Assembly (NCBI GenBank): GCA_958450325.1
Contig: OY288257.1
Span: forward strand, 13,349,873-13,413,872
DNA length: 64,000 nucleotides
Origin: Agrostemma githago
Taxonomy: Eukaryota; Streptophyta; Magnoliopsida; Caryophyllales; Caryophyllaceae
Direction of reading: 5' to 3'
Part shown: positions 32,820 through 43,589 of the stretch, one piece after another
Layout: each line of letters opens with the position of its first letter
How positions within the stretch are numbered: position 1 is the first letter of the stretch
The notes under the pieces: generated by a model
Seen by the model: only the letters and a program-made list of their open reading frames with translations
Databases searched by the model: none
What the model was told of the DNA's origin: nothing
Position numbers and translations under genes: made by a program

Positions 32820-33470
32820 TTGCGTCGGATTATAAATCCGACGCAACTGGCATAACTGTGTCGATTTGCGTCGGCTAATCCGATGCAATAATATTGCGTG
32901 GGACTAGCCGACGCAATCCGACTCCATTATGTAGGCGCCAATAATTTTGGGTTGGCGCCACTATGCGAAAGGGTTTGCGTGGGATTAACCGACGCAAAGC
33001 CGATCCAAATGGAAGAATTTGCGTCGGCTAATCCCACGTAAAGGTTGTTGACTAAAGACTCAGAATTTATAGCATTGCATCGGATTAGCCGACGCAACGT
33101 TAAACTTTGCGTCTGGTTGCGTCGGCTAATCCGATGCAGTATGCGTCAAAGTAAAAAAATTCAGTCAACAGAATTTATAGCATTGCATCGGATTAGCCGA
33201 CGCAAAGTTAAACTTTGCGTCTGGTTGCGTCGGCTAATCCGATGCAGTATGCGTCAAAGTAAAAAAATTTAGTCAACAGAATTAATAGCATTGCATCGGA
33301 TTAGCCGACGCAAAGTTAAATTTTGCGTCTGTTTGCGTCGGCTAATCCGATGCAATGAACGTTAAATTAAAAAAAAAAAAAAAATAAATTTAATGCGTTG
33401 CATCGGATTAGCCGACGTAAACTTTAACATTGCGTGGGATTGCTTCGGCTAATCCCACGCAACATATGTT
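32820..33470. repeat. 5' subterminal repeats of the CACTA element
   Basis: Direct and inverted copies of TTGCGTCGGCTAATCCGATGC and its complement. Units of about 115 bp repeat nearly exactly (for example 33065-33160 and 33172-33270). In En/Spm these arrays bind TNPA. Short ORFs here are repeat artefacts. Confidence 0.85.
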
Positions 33471-34279
33471 AAAATAAAAAAAAACGCGACAGCCAGACAC
33501 AAACCCAATCTCCCTATCCCTCTCCAACCCCGAGCGATCCCAATCCCCAACCCGAACCCGCACAACCCCTACCCACCTCCGGCGACCTTCTTCCGGCGAC
33601 TTCCTTCCGGCGCGCACACACACCCAGATCCGGCGACTTCCCTCCGGCGCGCACACCCACCCAGATCCGGCGCACCAACAACCAAACCCTAGGTTTCCCC
33701 TACCCATTTCCGGCGAACCCTACCCCGTACCCCCGGCGAACGGTTCCCCCTGAACCCTACCCTTCCCGGCGCACCCAAACCCGGCCCCGAACCCCCGACC
33801 TTAACCCGACCCAGCCCCGAAAAACCCTAACCCGACCTTCAAATCTCAGGTATGGATCGGACTCTACTGTTTAAGTTTTTTTTGATTAGTTTAGTTTTTA
33901 CTTAATTAGTTCAATTAGTTTACTGTTTAGTTTACTTAATTAGATTAACCTAATTACTAAACTGTTTTGATTAAGTTAGATAATTATGGTAATTAGATTG
34001 TATGGTAATTAGATTGTAGGGTGAGTATGTTAATTAGGTTAGTTAGTTTAGTAATTAATTAACCTAATTACTAAACTGTTTTGATTAATTTAGATAATTA
34101 TGGTAATTAGATTGTATGGTAATTAGATTGTAGGGTGAGTATGTTAATTAGGTTAGTTAGTTTAGTAATTAGGTTAATTATGTTAATTTGTATATTAATT
34201 AGGTTAATTAGTATGTAAATTAGGTTAGATTTCGTTTTATTGTTAGACGGTAATTGTAGTATGTGAATTAGGTTAGCAT

Positions 34280-34985
34280 TATTAGTAGTAGTAATCTAAT
34301 ACTAACATTACTAATACTAATTATTAGTAGTAGCATGTAATAATATAATGAATTAGATTTGTTAAGGTAGATGGGTAGTAGTATTAGTAGTAGATTAATT
34401 AGTAGTTTTAGTAGTAGTACATTAGTAGTGCTAGTAGTAGTATTACTAATCTACTACTAATATTACATTTGAATACTTCATTACTACTACTAATGCCACT
34501 ACTAATATTACTAATACTAATAACCTACTACTAATACTATGTACTACTAATACTACTACTAATATTACTAATCTAATACTAATAACCTACTACTAATAAT
34601 ATGTACTACTAATACTACTACTAATATTACTAATCTAATACTAATATTACTAATACTAATAACCTACTAGCTACTAATACTATGTACTACTAATTTTCTA
34701 CTACTACTACTAATTTTCCTCTACTACTACTAAACTACTACTACTACTAATTTTCTTATACTACTAGTACTAATTTTCTTATACTACTACTACTAATTTC
34801 CTACTACTAATTTTCCACTACTTCTACTATTAATTTTCCACTACTACTACTACTACTATACTACTACTACTACTACTACTAAACTACTACTACTACTACT
34901 ACTATACTACTAGTACTACTATACTACTACTACTACTACTAATTTACTACTTTTACTACTACTATATTACTAGTACTACTATACT
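34280..34985. repeat. TACTAC trinucleotide-rich tract
   Basis: Degenerate (TAC/TAG/AAT)n, becoming nearly pure (CTA)n by 34830-34980, in the leader or first intron of the TNPA-like gene. The upstream segment 33980-34190 also has a direct repeat about 120 bp long. Confidence 0.8.
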
Positions 34986-35182
34986 ACGCGAACAGTGACA
35001 GTGACAGTGACAGTGACGATAATTAGCAATTATGTAGTTGTTTGTATCTTATTCGCATAAGTTGTAATTTATTTATTTGTAATTGAAGACTATTTTGGTA
35101 CTTAATGAAAAATTCCTGCTTTACCCTAAACGAACTGACTCTACAGTTTAACTTTGCGCAAACATATTTTGTAGACGTGATT

Positions 35183-36678
35183 ATGGCAGGTAGCAGTGAG
35201 ATGCTGACGGGGGGCAGCAGCCATGGTGACCATATGGAGGAGGACGTGCCTAGGACTCCTATCATCCTAGGTGTGGACGCTGTCCAGGAAGTCGGGGCGA
35301 CGGTCTACGTTGCCACGCCTGGGAAATCGTACCTATCACGGCAGAAAGTGAGGGAAGCTAGTTGGTGAGTTTTAGTTGTTGTAACCAGTTCTTTTCTAAA
35401 TTTTCACTCATTTATTTGCTTCACATTATCATAAATGACTTGTGTAGGTGGGACGACAAGAAGTACTCTGATTATATGCGGGATTCCGTAGTCATGACGT
35501 ACGCGTCAAACCCCGGCGCCTACCGTAGTTGGACGGAGGTGCCACCGGAAGCTCGCGAAGCTATGTATATGCACTTCGCGGTAATTACCTCGTCTGTGTT
35601 TCTAAGGTTTTCGTTGCACGATTTATACATTCAATTGTAGCTAACGAATCTTTTTTTTTGACAAACAGAAGAGAGTGCGTATAGACCTGGGGTACGACCT
35701 CAGGTCGGATTATGAGAGTCGGATTAAGAAGAAGATAACCGACCTATTCCAGCGAGCTGTCCCGAGGGTCGAGAAGGCAGATTGGATTCCGCAAGAGATG
35801 TGGGAGATATTGAAGAAGAACGCTGCCGACCCAAGCTTCAAGAAGAAATCGGCGATTAAGTCGTCGAACAGGAGAGGTGGGCAGGTGGACGGGGTGGCCA
35901 AACCCACTAGCTGCCTTGGAAGTAGGAGTGCAGCAACAGCCTTCGCGCAGTTGGTAAGTGCTTATAACACAAGTAAAAAATTTGAGTATAATTCAATATA
36001 TACTATTGGTAAATAATTGCTGAAAATTTTAACACTGTTATATGAAGGGCCCATCTGCAACCCCGGTCCAGCTCTTGGAGAAGACGAAGAAGGGGAAAGA
36101 CGGCAAGTGGATTGACCCTAGAGGACCGGAGATCGTTGTGAGTAGTAGTAATGTTTTTAAAAAATATACTAGGCATGAAAATTACGATGTGATACTATGT
36201 GTTCCTAAAGTTATAACACTGTTTCATGTTGCTGTTTCAGGAGAGCTACGAGAAAGCGGTGGAGGAGGCACGCGCCTCTGATCAAGCACCCAACACCTTG
36301 AAGATCTTCCACGATGTGACAGGTGGCTACAACTCGAAGAAAAGGTTTTGGGGGATAGGTAACGTGGCGAAAGAGCTCTTTCGCCCATGCTTGAACCGTG
36401 GTAAGGAGGTATCTGCGGACACATATCTCCCCACCGCCACCTCGCAGGAACGCACACTCAACGAGCGTATGGAAGATAAATTCGAAAGACAAGAAGAGCG
36501 CCTGAAGACTTTGGAGAAGAGGTGCGAAGAGCAGGACCAGTTTATTCAGTTCATGAGGGAACGGTTCGCCATGGGGAACGAGGGATGCGGTGGAGGACCA
36601 CGCATGACTAGGCGCGACGATGACGACAACAACGATGGTCATCCCTTTGGGTCGGAGCAGATTGAGTCCCTTTCGTAG
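35183..36678 (+). CDS. TNPA-like (Transposase_24 / Ptta-En-Spm) protein of CACTA
   Basis: Five exons with clean GT-AG borders and matching phases: 35183-35364, 35448-35580, 35669-35953, 36048-36137 and 36241-36678, giving 375 residues. Exon 2 has WWDDKKYSDYMRD. Exon 3 carries the conserved helical region (RIKKKITDLFQRAVPRV and WEILKKNAADPSFKKKSAIK) and a basic Arg/Lys patch. Exon 4 has LLEKTKKGKDGKWIDPRGPE, the family's hallmark before the SYEKAVEEA helix. A coiled coil (about residues 315-345, RMEDKFERQEERLKTLEKR) and an acidic tail follow. The family binds CACTA subterminal repeats as dimers and aids transposition or promoter control. The start is the first ATG (35183) ahead of SSEMLTGGSS; a further upstream exon cannot be excluded. 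All frames are open, so the protein may be functional. A G/C-rich leader lies at 33484-33850. Confidence 0.82.
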
Positions 36679-37009
36679 GTAGTTCCGATCTCTTATGTTA
36701 CTTGTTTAGATTCTGGTTGCATTATGTGTATATATTTTACCAACTCTTAGATAGAATTCTGAACCTAGCGCTGGTTGTCTTTGTAATATTTTCATTTTCT
36801 ATAACAGTATATTAGTTTATGTTTGTTTCGTTTTGTGGAGTTTTGTGAAGAAGACATGTACGAGAGCTTTGATTGGAGTTATTGATGGATTTTTGTTTGG
36901 GATGTGGTGCTGTTGTCGTTTGTTGTAGGAGTGGGTTGGTTAATTGCAGCATGTTTTATTTCGCGCATACGGGGAGCTGAAAACAAAGAAACGGTTTTTT
37001 TGTTAGTTG

Positions 37010-37575
37010 GCTTTGCGTGGGATTAGCCGACGCAAAGTCAACAGAATGTTTGACTTTGCGTCGGCTAATCCCACGCAAACCCATTGACTGAGATCTGACT
37101 GAGAAGCTTTGCGTGGGATTAGCCGACGCAAAGTCAAACATTCTGTTGACTTTGCGTCGGCTAATCCCACGCAAATCCATTGACTGAGATCTGACTGAGA
37201 TCTGACTGAGAGATTAGCCGACGCAAAGTCAACAGAATGTTTGACTTTGCGTCGGCTAATCCCACGCAAACCCATTGACTGAGATTTGACTGAGAGGCTT
37301 TGCGTGGGATTAGCCGACGCAAAGTCAAACATTCTGTTGACTTTGCGTCGGCTAATCCCACGCAAAGCCATTGACAGGGGTGTTGACCTCCATTTCTTCG
37401 TGTCGTATTTGCCGACGCAAAGCCGACGCAAATTCCATGCGTCGGATTAGCCGATGCAAAAAAACAATTTTGCGTCAAAAAATAACGGCGGCCGATTGCG
37501 TCGGTTAATCCCACGCAATCTTCAATTTGCGTCGGATTTTGTTCATTTGCGTCGGATTTGTCCGACGCAATTCCA
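37010..37575. repeat. 3' subterminal repeats of the CACTA element
   Basis: Units built from TTTGCGTGGGATTAGCCGAC and complements, joined by ATTGACTGAGATCTGACTGA spacers. Inverted pairs can fold into hairpins. The minus-strand ORFs across it are artefacts of the repeats. Confidence 0.85.
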
Positions 37576-38228
37576 GCTCGATTTTTGTAGTGTATGCAAA
37601 TAGCGTTTTTAGCTAAGCATGTGAGCTACGTCGTTTTAATGCATCTAACTTATTGTCGAAGTGATTTAGCATGCAATGATTCATTTATAAACGGTAAAAC
37701 GCAAATAAATAAAAGCAAGGCAAAAATAAATCGGTTACAAGTTACACGGGCGGAAATACAACCCGGCCAAAAACGAAAATAGCGAATAAAAAAAAGGAGT
37801 AACGATATAATGGAAATAAACGACACTTGCAAACGGACCCGTATATCGTAAATGCAAGTTAGACCGTAAGTCGTGTGAATGGACGAACTTCGATCAAATA
37901 CACATTACTTTGTATATTAATCAAAGGACGGAGACATAAGACCTAGGCGTGGTGCTAGCCCGATCCCGAGTCTCGATGCCTTGTCTCAACTTATCATATC
38001 GAGAAATTGGAGTCTAGATTAATCACGTGTCGGGTACGACTAAAGAGTCGTCGACACGAGATTAACAATGAGAGACCGTCGATCAAGGTTGTTTATGTGA
38101 AGTGATATGCATGAGTTTTGAAGAGGAGATCACGTGATTGGCTTTACACGTGACGATTAAAGTCGTAAAAAAAAAAGACGAGGCTTGAATGATGCATTGA
38201 AGCTCTCGGTTTTCCAGGCTACAGGGCC

Positions 38229-38337
38229 CACTCGATCAAGTCATGGCTTGGACTCGATTGAGTATGCCTTTAAGGTGGCTACTGCCTGGTTTTTGGGGTG
38301 CTACTCGATCGAGTGGCCCATGACACTCGGTCGAGTG
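38229..38337. promoter_or_regulatory. CACTCGATCGAGTG palindromes, distal pair group (5' LTR)
   Basis: Sites at 38229, 38251, 38302 and 38324 keep the 22-bp pair spacing of the sister LTR although individual core bases differ between the two LTRs. Confidence 0.78.
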
Positions 38338-39239
38338 CCCCCTGTACGAGGTATGACTCGTTTCGTTTGTGCTTGTTTTAAATCGATGTTTAACCGAATC
38401 ACATATAAATATGGCATGATTTATATGCGACTCGATTTTCGGTACTCATAATGCGTGAATAACGATTACGAGGCCGTTATCGAAGATTTGAAAAAGGTGA
38501 CGTAAGATTCATTTTGGTTCGGACCGGGACGAAATAATTCCCTCCACGTTACGTCATCCATAATAACCCTCACGGATTAAGTGATGTCCGGTTTAGCGTC
38601 AACGGGTTTCGTTCCGATCCTTGAAAATGGAATTAAACACGTTCAACTACGTACTATCACGATCGCGTTACGCCCTTGAGTGTCTAGGGCGATGCTCCTT
38701 GAAAGGGCGTCACCACTATCGCGACTCGTAAAAGGATTAAACGGACTTTGTGCAATAGTCGTAGTTAAACGGGTTTAACCCGAACTTAGTTTATGGATTT
38801 ATAAGTACACGGTATTAATATTAATATGATAAAAACGAATAATAAACGATGTTAGCCGTTAGATGCGATAAAGAAAATGTTAGTTGTTAGTGATCATGTC
38901 GTTACTATCGACTAATTATAATACATAAACATAAATGTACATAAAAAGAACGAAAAAGAAAGAAGGAGGAGATGCCGGTGTTGAATTGTCACACCCTCAA
39001 CCTACATGCTCTTGCTTCTCGGAATACGGTTCGTCAAATGGCGGCAATGTCGCGGGAACGTCGAGATACGTAGGGAGAGTTGATGGTGTGCGTAAGGCTC
39101 GGTTTTTTGTATGGATTTGCTTAGGGTTGTAGTGTATTATGATGGGGGACTTAGGGATGGAAATGTAGGGTGTTTTGATGTGTAAAGTTGGCTGAAAATG
39201 ATGATGGAAAAAGTTGTGAAATGTTGTGGGTTGATGGGG

Positions 39240-39357
39240 TATTTATAGAAGAAACCCCACGACCTAGGGTCACTCGATCGAGTGGCCCTAGTGCACTCGG
39301 TCGAGTGCCTTTGAAAACGGGTCTGCTCCGGATTTTGAGGCTCCACTCGACCGAGTG
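39240..39357 (-). promoter_or_regulatory. U3 promoter of Tat-like 5' LTR
   Basis: Minus-strand TATAAATA (39240-39247), preceded by palindromes at 39271, 39294 and 39344. This is the copy that would drive the element. Confidence 0.78.
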
Positions 39358-40045
39358 AATCAATTTGGACGAGACATTTTAGGAAATGGTTGACTTTTGA
39401 TATTTTTGAATTTTGTATTTGGGCGCACATTTGTAGAAGCGCACCTGGTTGACCTTGTGTGACGGATTCGTCTTTGATCGGGTTTTGACCCGGTCGCCAA
39501 AAGACGGTTTTTATTTTTGGTGTCGGTTTTGGCCCAAATTAGTCTTATTTTACTCGGAATGGCCCACTACTGGGCCTGAATTTGAGGTTAGTTTTGTGAG
39601 ATTTGTATCCCGCTAAAAGCCCATGCCGGACATTACTGATTCTGAGCCCGTATTCGAGCGCGTTAGAGCACGTTTGCGTCCGATCATCATCGGGTGTTTA
39701 GTTGGAGACTGCTATAGACACTAGCAGCCAAATGCGGGTGTCTACAGAAAGGTAAAGAATTGACTGGATTGCTCATTTATACTAAATGCAAAAAATTGAA
39801 CGGATGGGAAGAAGTATATAATTCCCTCCGCTCACCCCAACACTCCACTCACCACACAATATTTTAACACTTTCGCTTTTCGTCGTCGGCGATTCACTTA
39901 AAATCGTCGACAATTTTACATAATTTACCTATTTTACCCTTTACTCCATTTTCCTTCCTTAACTAAACAAAACAAAAATTACTTTAAAACAAAAACGATC
40001 AACCCAACAAAACAAAACAAAAACATCAAAACAAAACAAAACAAG

Positions 40046-40336
40046 TTACTGCATCTCTATCCGATCAAAACAAAAACGATCAATCAAAAAACTCAACTTT
40101 TGAAGATTCCCCAAATTCTCAGGAATCACACCATTCAAGTTATTTGAAGTCAAATCCAAATACTCAAGATTCCCACAATTAGAAATCTCAATTGGAATAC
40201 CCCCAGAAATCATGTTACTACTGAAATCAATGGAGTTCACATAAGACAATCGACCAATTTCAGAACCTAAAGCACCGGAAATCCCAAACCCGGAAAAATT
40301 AAGTGAAATCACATGAAAGGTTTCATCACAGGATAT
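40046..40336 (-). pseudogene. LRR receptor-like kinase fragment (PEPR-like ectodomain start)
   Basis: An open minus-strand segment begins SCDETFHVISLNFSGFGISG, which is the end of an LRR N-terminal cap followed by the first repeat. It continues through about three leucine-rich repeats (IGRLSYVNSIDFSSNMISGG and EISNCGNLEYLDLTSNNLNG), then breaks into unrelated residues and a stop at 40046. An in-frame TGA lies immediately upstream. The pattern resembles the N-terminus of PEPR-type LRR receptor kinases. No other LRR, transmembrane or kinase sequence is nearby, so this is a captured or stranded fragment. Confidence 0.7.
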
Positions 40337-40407
40337 TCATAAACCTTTGTCTAACCCAGCTAAACCCGACATCAACACCAACAACCCCAACCCAGTTGAA
40401 AGACTAC

Positions 40408-40505
40408 ACCTGGGCATAGACTTTAAAACTCGAAGTCTACGCCTGGGCATAGACTTTAAAACTCGAAGTCTACGCCTGGGCATAGACTTTAAAATTCAAT
40501 GCCTA
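40408..40505. repeat. 36-bp tandem repeat, about 2.7 copies
   Basis: CTGGGCATAGACTTTAAAAC followed by TCGAAGTCTACGC recurs three times (starts near 40410, 40446, 40482). In one frame it reads LGIDFKTRSLR. No other coding support. Confidence 0.8.
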
Positions 40506-41516
40506 CACGTAAAAGCAGACGTTACGTTTTAACGTCTCCGCTGGGAACGACTATAAAAATGCAACGCCTATAGGCTATTTCCGGGCTGTCTTCCACGCAT
40601 ATACCGAAAAGTCTTTCACGACTGTCTTTTCTTTTTCCGCGATAACCAATGAAATTACACCGCGTACATAACAAGGGAAATAAACTAACCTCGTCAACGA
40701 CGTCGTCTTCCGAATTGTTATCGGTATAAATTCAAATCAAAAGGGAAATTGTTAACCCTATTCGACATTCCGGACAATTGTCAACGTTATTGGAAAAATC
40801 AAAATATAAGAGTTTCGATGTTATTCCGATGATGATTCGGTTAAATTTAAATATAATAGTGCTACTTTCGGACTTTGTAATTTCCTTAGATTAAATAGTG
40901 GTAGGTTAAATAATACTAGTAATTACGTTAATTTAGTTAGTAAATCGTGATAACATAATAGTAGTTAGGTTAAATATAATTTTGTTAGGATAGTTTAGAT
41001 TTTGTTTAGTTAGTAATTAAACAGAGGGCGATTCGGTCATTTACTACCATATTTGCCGACGACGTTAAGTAAATCGCCGACGACGATGAGTAGTCCCCTA
41101 TTTTAACTCTCTTCTCTCACTTAAAAAAACCAACTTTCCTTTTAAAAAAAATCGATTTTCCTAAAAAACCAACTTTCCTTAAAAAAACTGACTTTCCACA
41201 AAATGGAGCAACAACCGCATTTTCGGGTTAGTGCACTCTTAATTTAATTTTAATTACTTTTAATCATTTTTTCGTTTAATATGTCGGTTGTTTATGTTAA
41301 TGTATTAGTATGTTGTGGTTTATGTTAACGTATATTAGTTTACAATAGCGGATACTATTCAAACACGGAAAAAAATACGAAAAATTCAGTACGCGTCCAA
41401 AATTGACGCATGTGCGACCAGGTAGGCGTCAATTTTCGACGCCTAACCGGTCACGTACTTAACAATTAGTTTTAAACCGATTTCAGGGAACTTGCATCAA
41501 GTTAAATGGATATTAA

Positions 41517-41573
41517 GATGTGGATGTGCTTGCCTTGTTTGACGTTGATGGCACTCTTACTGCACCAAGAAAG
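41517..41573 (+). pseudogene. Phosphomannomutase first-exon fragment
   Basis: The frame DVLALFDVDGTLTAPRK, with the HAD-family nucleophile motif DVDGT, is followed by an intact donor (AAAG|GTGTTC). This matches the N-terminus of plant phosphomannomutase (mannose-6-P to mannose-1-P, for GDP-mannose and ascorbate synthesis). The upstream codon is a stop (TAA at 41514-41516) and there is no in-frame ATG. No following PMM exon was seen in the next 2 kb. Treated as a gene fragment. Confidence 0.75.
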
Positions 41574-41705
41574 GTGTTCTTCTTTCGCTGTTATGATCTA
41601 TGTTCTTTGTTCTTTCAAACTCTTGTGCCTGTCTTGTTCCGAATCTTCAATGTCTTGATGAACTTTGATTTTTTTTCCAGAGTATTAATCAATCAATATA
41701 TATAA

Positions 41706-43425
41706 TTAAAGGAAGCTTTTTTTTCGAGGGAATCCAACTTTTATGAAACACTAAAAATTTAAATATTATCCATATTAAAAGTAGATATGATAAATAATAC
41801 TCCTATTTGTTTTAGTACTATTAGATAATGAATAATACTCCTTTGACTCTTAGTATTAGACTAAACAATCTAACACCCCTACGAGTCAAAGAATTACCAT
41901 TATATAAACCGTCAATTACCACCTTAGAAAACAACCAAATTTGAATAGACACCGCGTAGAACACGTAAAATGGTTATGATTATTTCAAATAATCGTCATT
42001 TTTGGAAAATTATTATTAAAATAAAATTATTATCCTAATATAAGTAGATATATTTATTAAGCTAAAATTATTCTAATAGAATTTGATTTACATTTTTGCG
42101 AAAATACGGTGTGAGAAGTTACAATTTTATAACTTTTTACCTTTTATATCAATAAAAAAATTTAAGAGTTTTTTAATTTAATATTGGAGTATTTTATTTA
42201 TATTCATTACTTGTCATATTTATATAGAAATAATTATAAATAATAAATGTTTTAAAAGATATTACACAATAAAAAAATAAATTATTACTTCATTTATAGG
42301 TGTCATCAAAATAAAACTACACTGCATTTAATATTGCAATCATATAGAGTAAGTAATTTTTAACGGACAGGTCGGGTCGGGCCGCGACCCTAATATACCG
42401 GGTTTGATGACAGTCAAGACGCGGATCTATATTTATAGGTGTTGACCTACGAAAAAACGTGTTGGATGGGTTGGGTTACGAGTCAAGTCAAGTCATTCAG
42501 ATTAACTAGAGAGTACAACTTTAGTCTCCTAATTTATAAGCAAACAATATATATACTAATAAGAGTGCTAGATAATTTAAGTTAAAATTAGAAACAAAAT
42601 CATATTCAAATAAATTGATTAATATATAAAAAATAATTATGATCAATCAATCAATCTGTCAATTATCAATATAATTAAACGATACATTTTTCGAGCGACG
42701 TTGGTAATCTCCAATAGTTTTAGAATTCTTAAATACAAACTTCAATTATTTATCATATTTAAGTATTTTAAAATTTTGAACTACTGCAAACTTGATTAAA
42801 CTATTTTAACTAATTCAAAATTTAATGAAGTTAAAACACTTAAATAAAATAATTAAATAATTAAAAACAAAATGAATACATGTCGGATTAGACTACGGAT
42901 ATTTCGAGTGACATGTAGTCTCAAACTTTTTTAAACTACGTAATTTATTTAAATAACTTTATATATGTCAGGTTAGACTACAGGTCGGTTCAAATAGGGG
43001 TCGGGTTATACGGGTCACGAGACGGATTATGCTTAGAATACAGCTGAAAAATAGTTTCGAACTTGGATTTTTTTTTACCTTTTAAGTAGAACGGAGTAAT
43101 ATTTTCAATATTACCTTTTTATTTATTTTAATAATATTATTTTTCTACTCCTTTATTATAATATTTATATTACAAAGAATTTTTAAAATTATTTTAATAA
43201 TTATTTACTATCAAAAGATAAAAAATGTTGTATTAAATTGAATATTAATTATATTTGTAATTTAAAGTATCGAGTCACGGATCAAGATTTAGATGTCTTG
43301 AATCTTAACCTATGAACAAACGGGTTGAGCGGATCGTTTTACAAGTCAGGTCAAGTTTTGTTGAGTCTAATAGTAACGTTACTATTTAACACGATAACAC
43401 AAATTTAATCTTCCAACAAGCGTTC
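41706..43425. other. AT-rich intergenic region
   Basis: No gene seen. Contains islands of GGGTCGGGTTATACGGGTCA-like sequence (about 42370, 42960-43030, 43270-43350) that recur at 45370-45780. They are probably parts of one old unclassified repeat family. Confidence 0.4.
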
Positions 43426-43589
43426 CTTATGACGACCATATCTGTCACAGAATCGCAAGCTTGCGACGGGGAAAATACTACCCATTGGGTAGATAAGACG
43501 AAACAAAGTGTCATTTACTAAATATTTTGCTTTGGTTTATCTACCCCACATCTGTAGTACTTGACCCGTCGCAAGTTTGTGACGAATAT

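Larger units (their letters stand above)
32785..37592 (+). mobile_element. CACTA (En/Spm) transposon, non-autonomous
   Basis: A 4808-bp element starting CACTACTAAAAACAGCGG and ending TTTTTGTAGTG, with 3-bp duplication TAT (32782-32784 and 37593-37595). The unoccupied site, with one TAT, is in the sister LTR at 11242-11244. Subterminal zones (about 32820-33470 and 37010-37570) are tandem and inverted copies of a GCGTCGGCTAATCC-type unit. One spliced TNPA-like gene is present. No TNPD-type (Transposase_21) catalytic gene is visible, so cutting must come from elsewhere. Confidence 0.93.
6781..39746 (-). mobile_element. Tat/Ogre-like Ty3-gypsy retrotransposon, multiply nested
   Basis: Flanked by a 5-bp target duplication GAAAG (6776-6780 and 39747-39751). 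Both LTRs begin TGTGGACATGACG and end GGGTGTCTACA in plus-strand view. Coding strand is minus, so the right LTR is the 5' LTR. The primer site next to it (32323-32340, complement TGGCGACTCCGCTGGGGA) matches the 3' end of tRNA-Arg, as in Ogre/Tat elements. Gene order on the minus strand is gag, protease, RT, RNase H, a second plant-type RNase H, then integrase. An antisense plant-mobile-domain ORF follows before the 3' LTR. Three younger elements (hAT, Athila-type, CACTA) interrupt it; without them it would be about 15.5 kb. All gag-pol genes carry stops or frameshifts, so it is dead. Confidence 0.93.
32344..39746 (-). repeat. 5' LTR of the Tat-like element (split by CACTA)
   Basis: Native length about 2.6 kb without the 4808-bp CACTA insertion. 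TATAAATA on the minus strand at 39240-39247. Proximal palindromes at 39271, 39294 and 39344, and distal ones at 38229, 38251, 38302 and 38324. Preserves the empty target of the hAT found in the other LTR. Confidence 0.92.
6321..39814. mobile_element. Stowaway-like MITE split by a SINE and a 33-kb LTR element
   Basis: TA|CTCTCTCCCATCCAAACAAT at 6319-6340 and the right end ATTGAACGGATGGGAAGAAG|TA at 39795-39816 are imperfect inverted repeats (14 of 20 positions). With the SINE and the LTR retrotransposon removed, the pieces rejoin into roughly 260 bp. This is the likely pre-insertion locus of both elements. Confidence is limited because the termini are diverged. Confidence 0.5.

Noticed and set aside
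37003..37514. Overlapping minus-strand ORFs with repeated GLADAKS-type words
   Set aside because: They are translations of the CACTA subterminal repeats on the non-coding strand.
41520..41705. 61-codon ORF taken as an expressed small protein
   Set aside because: Only the first 18 codons match phosphomannomutase. The rest is intron read-through after a good donor, and there is no ATG.
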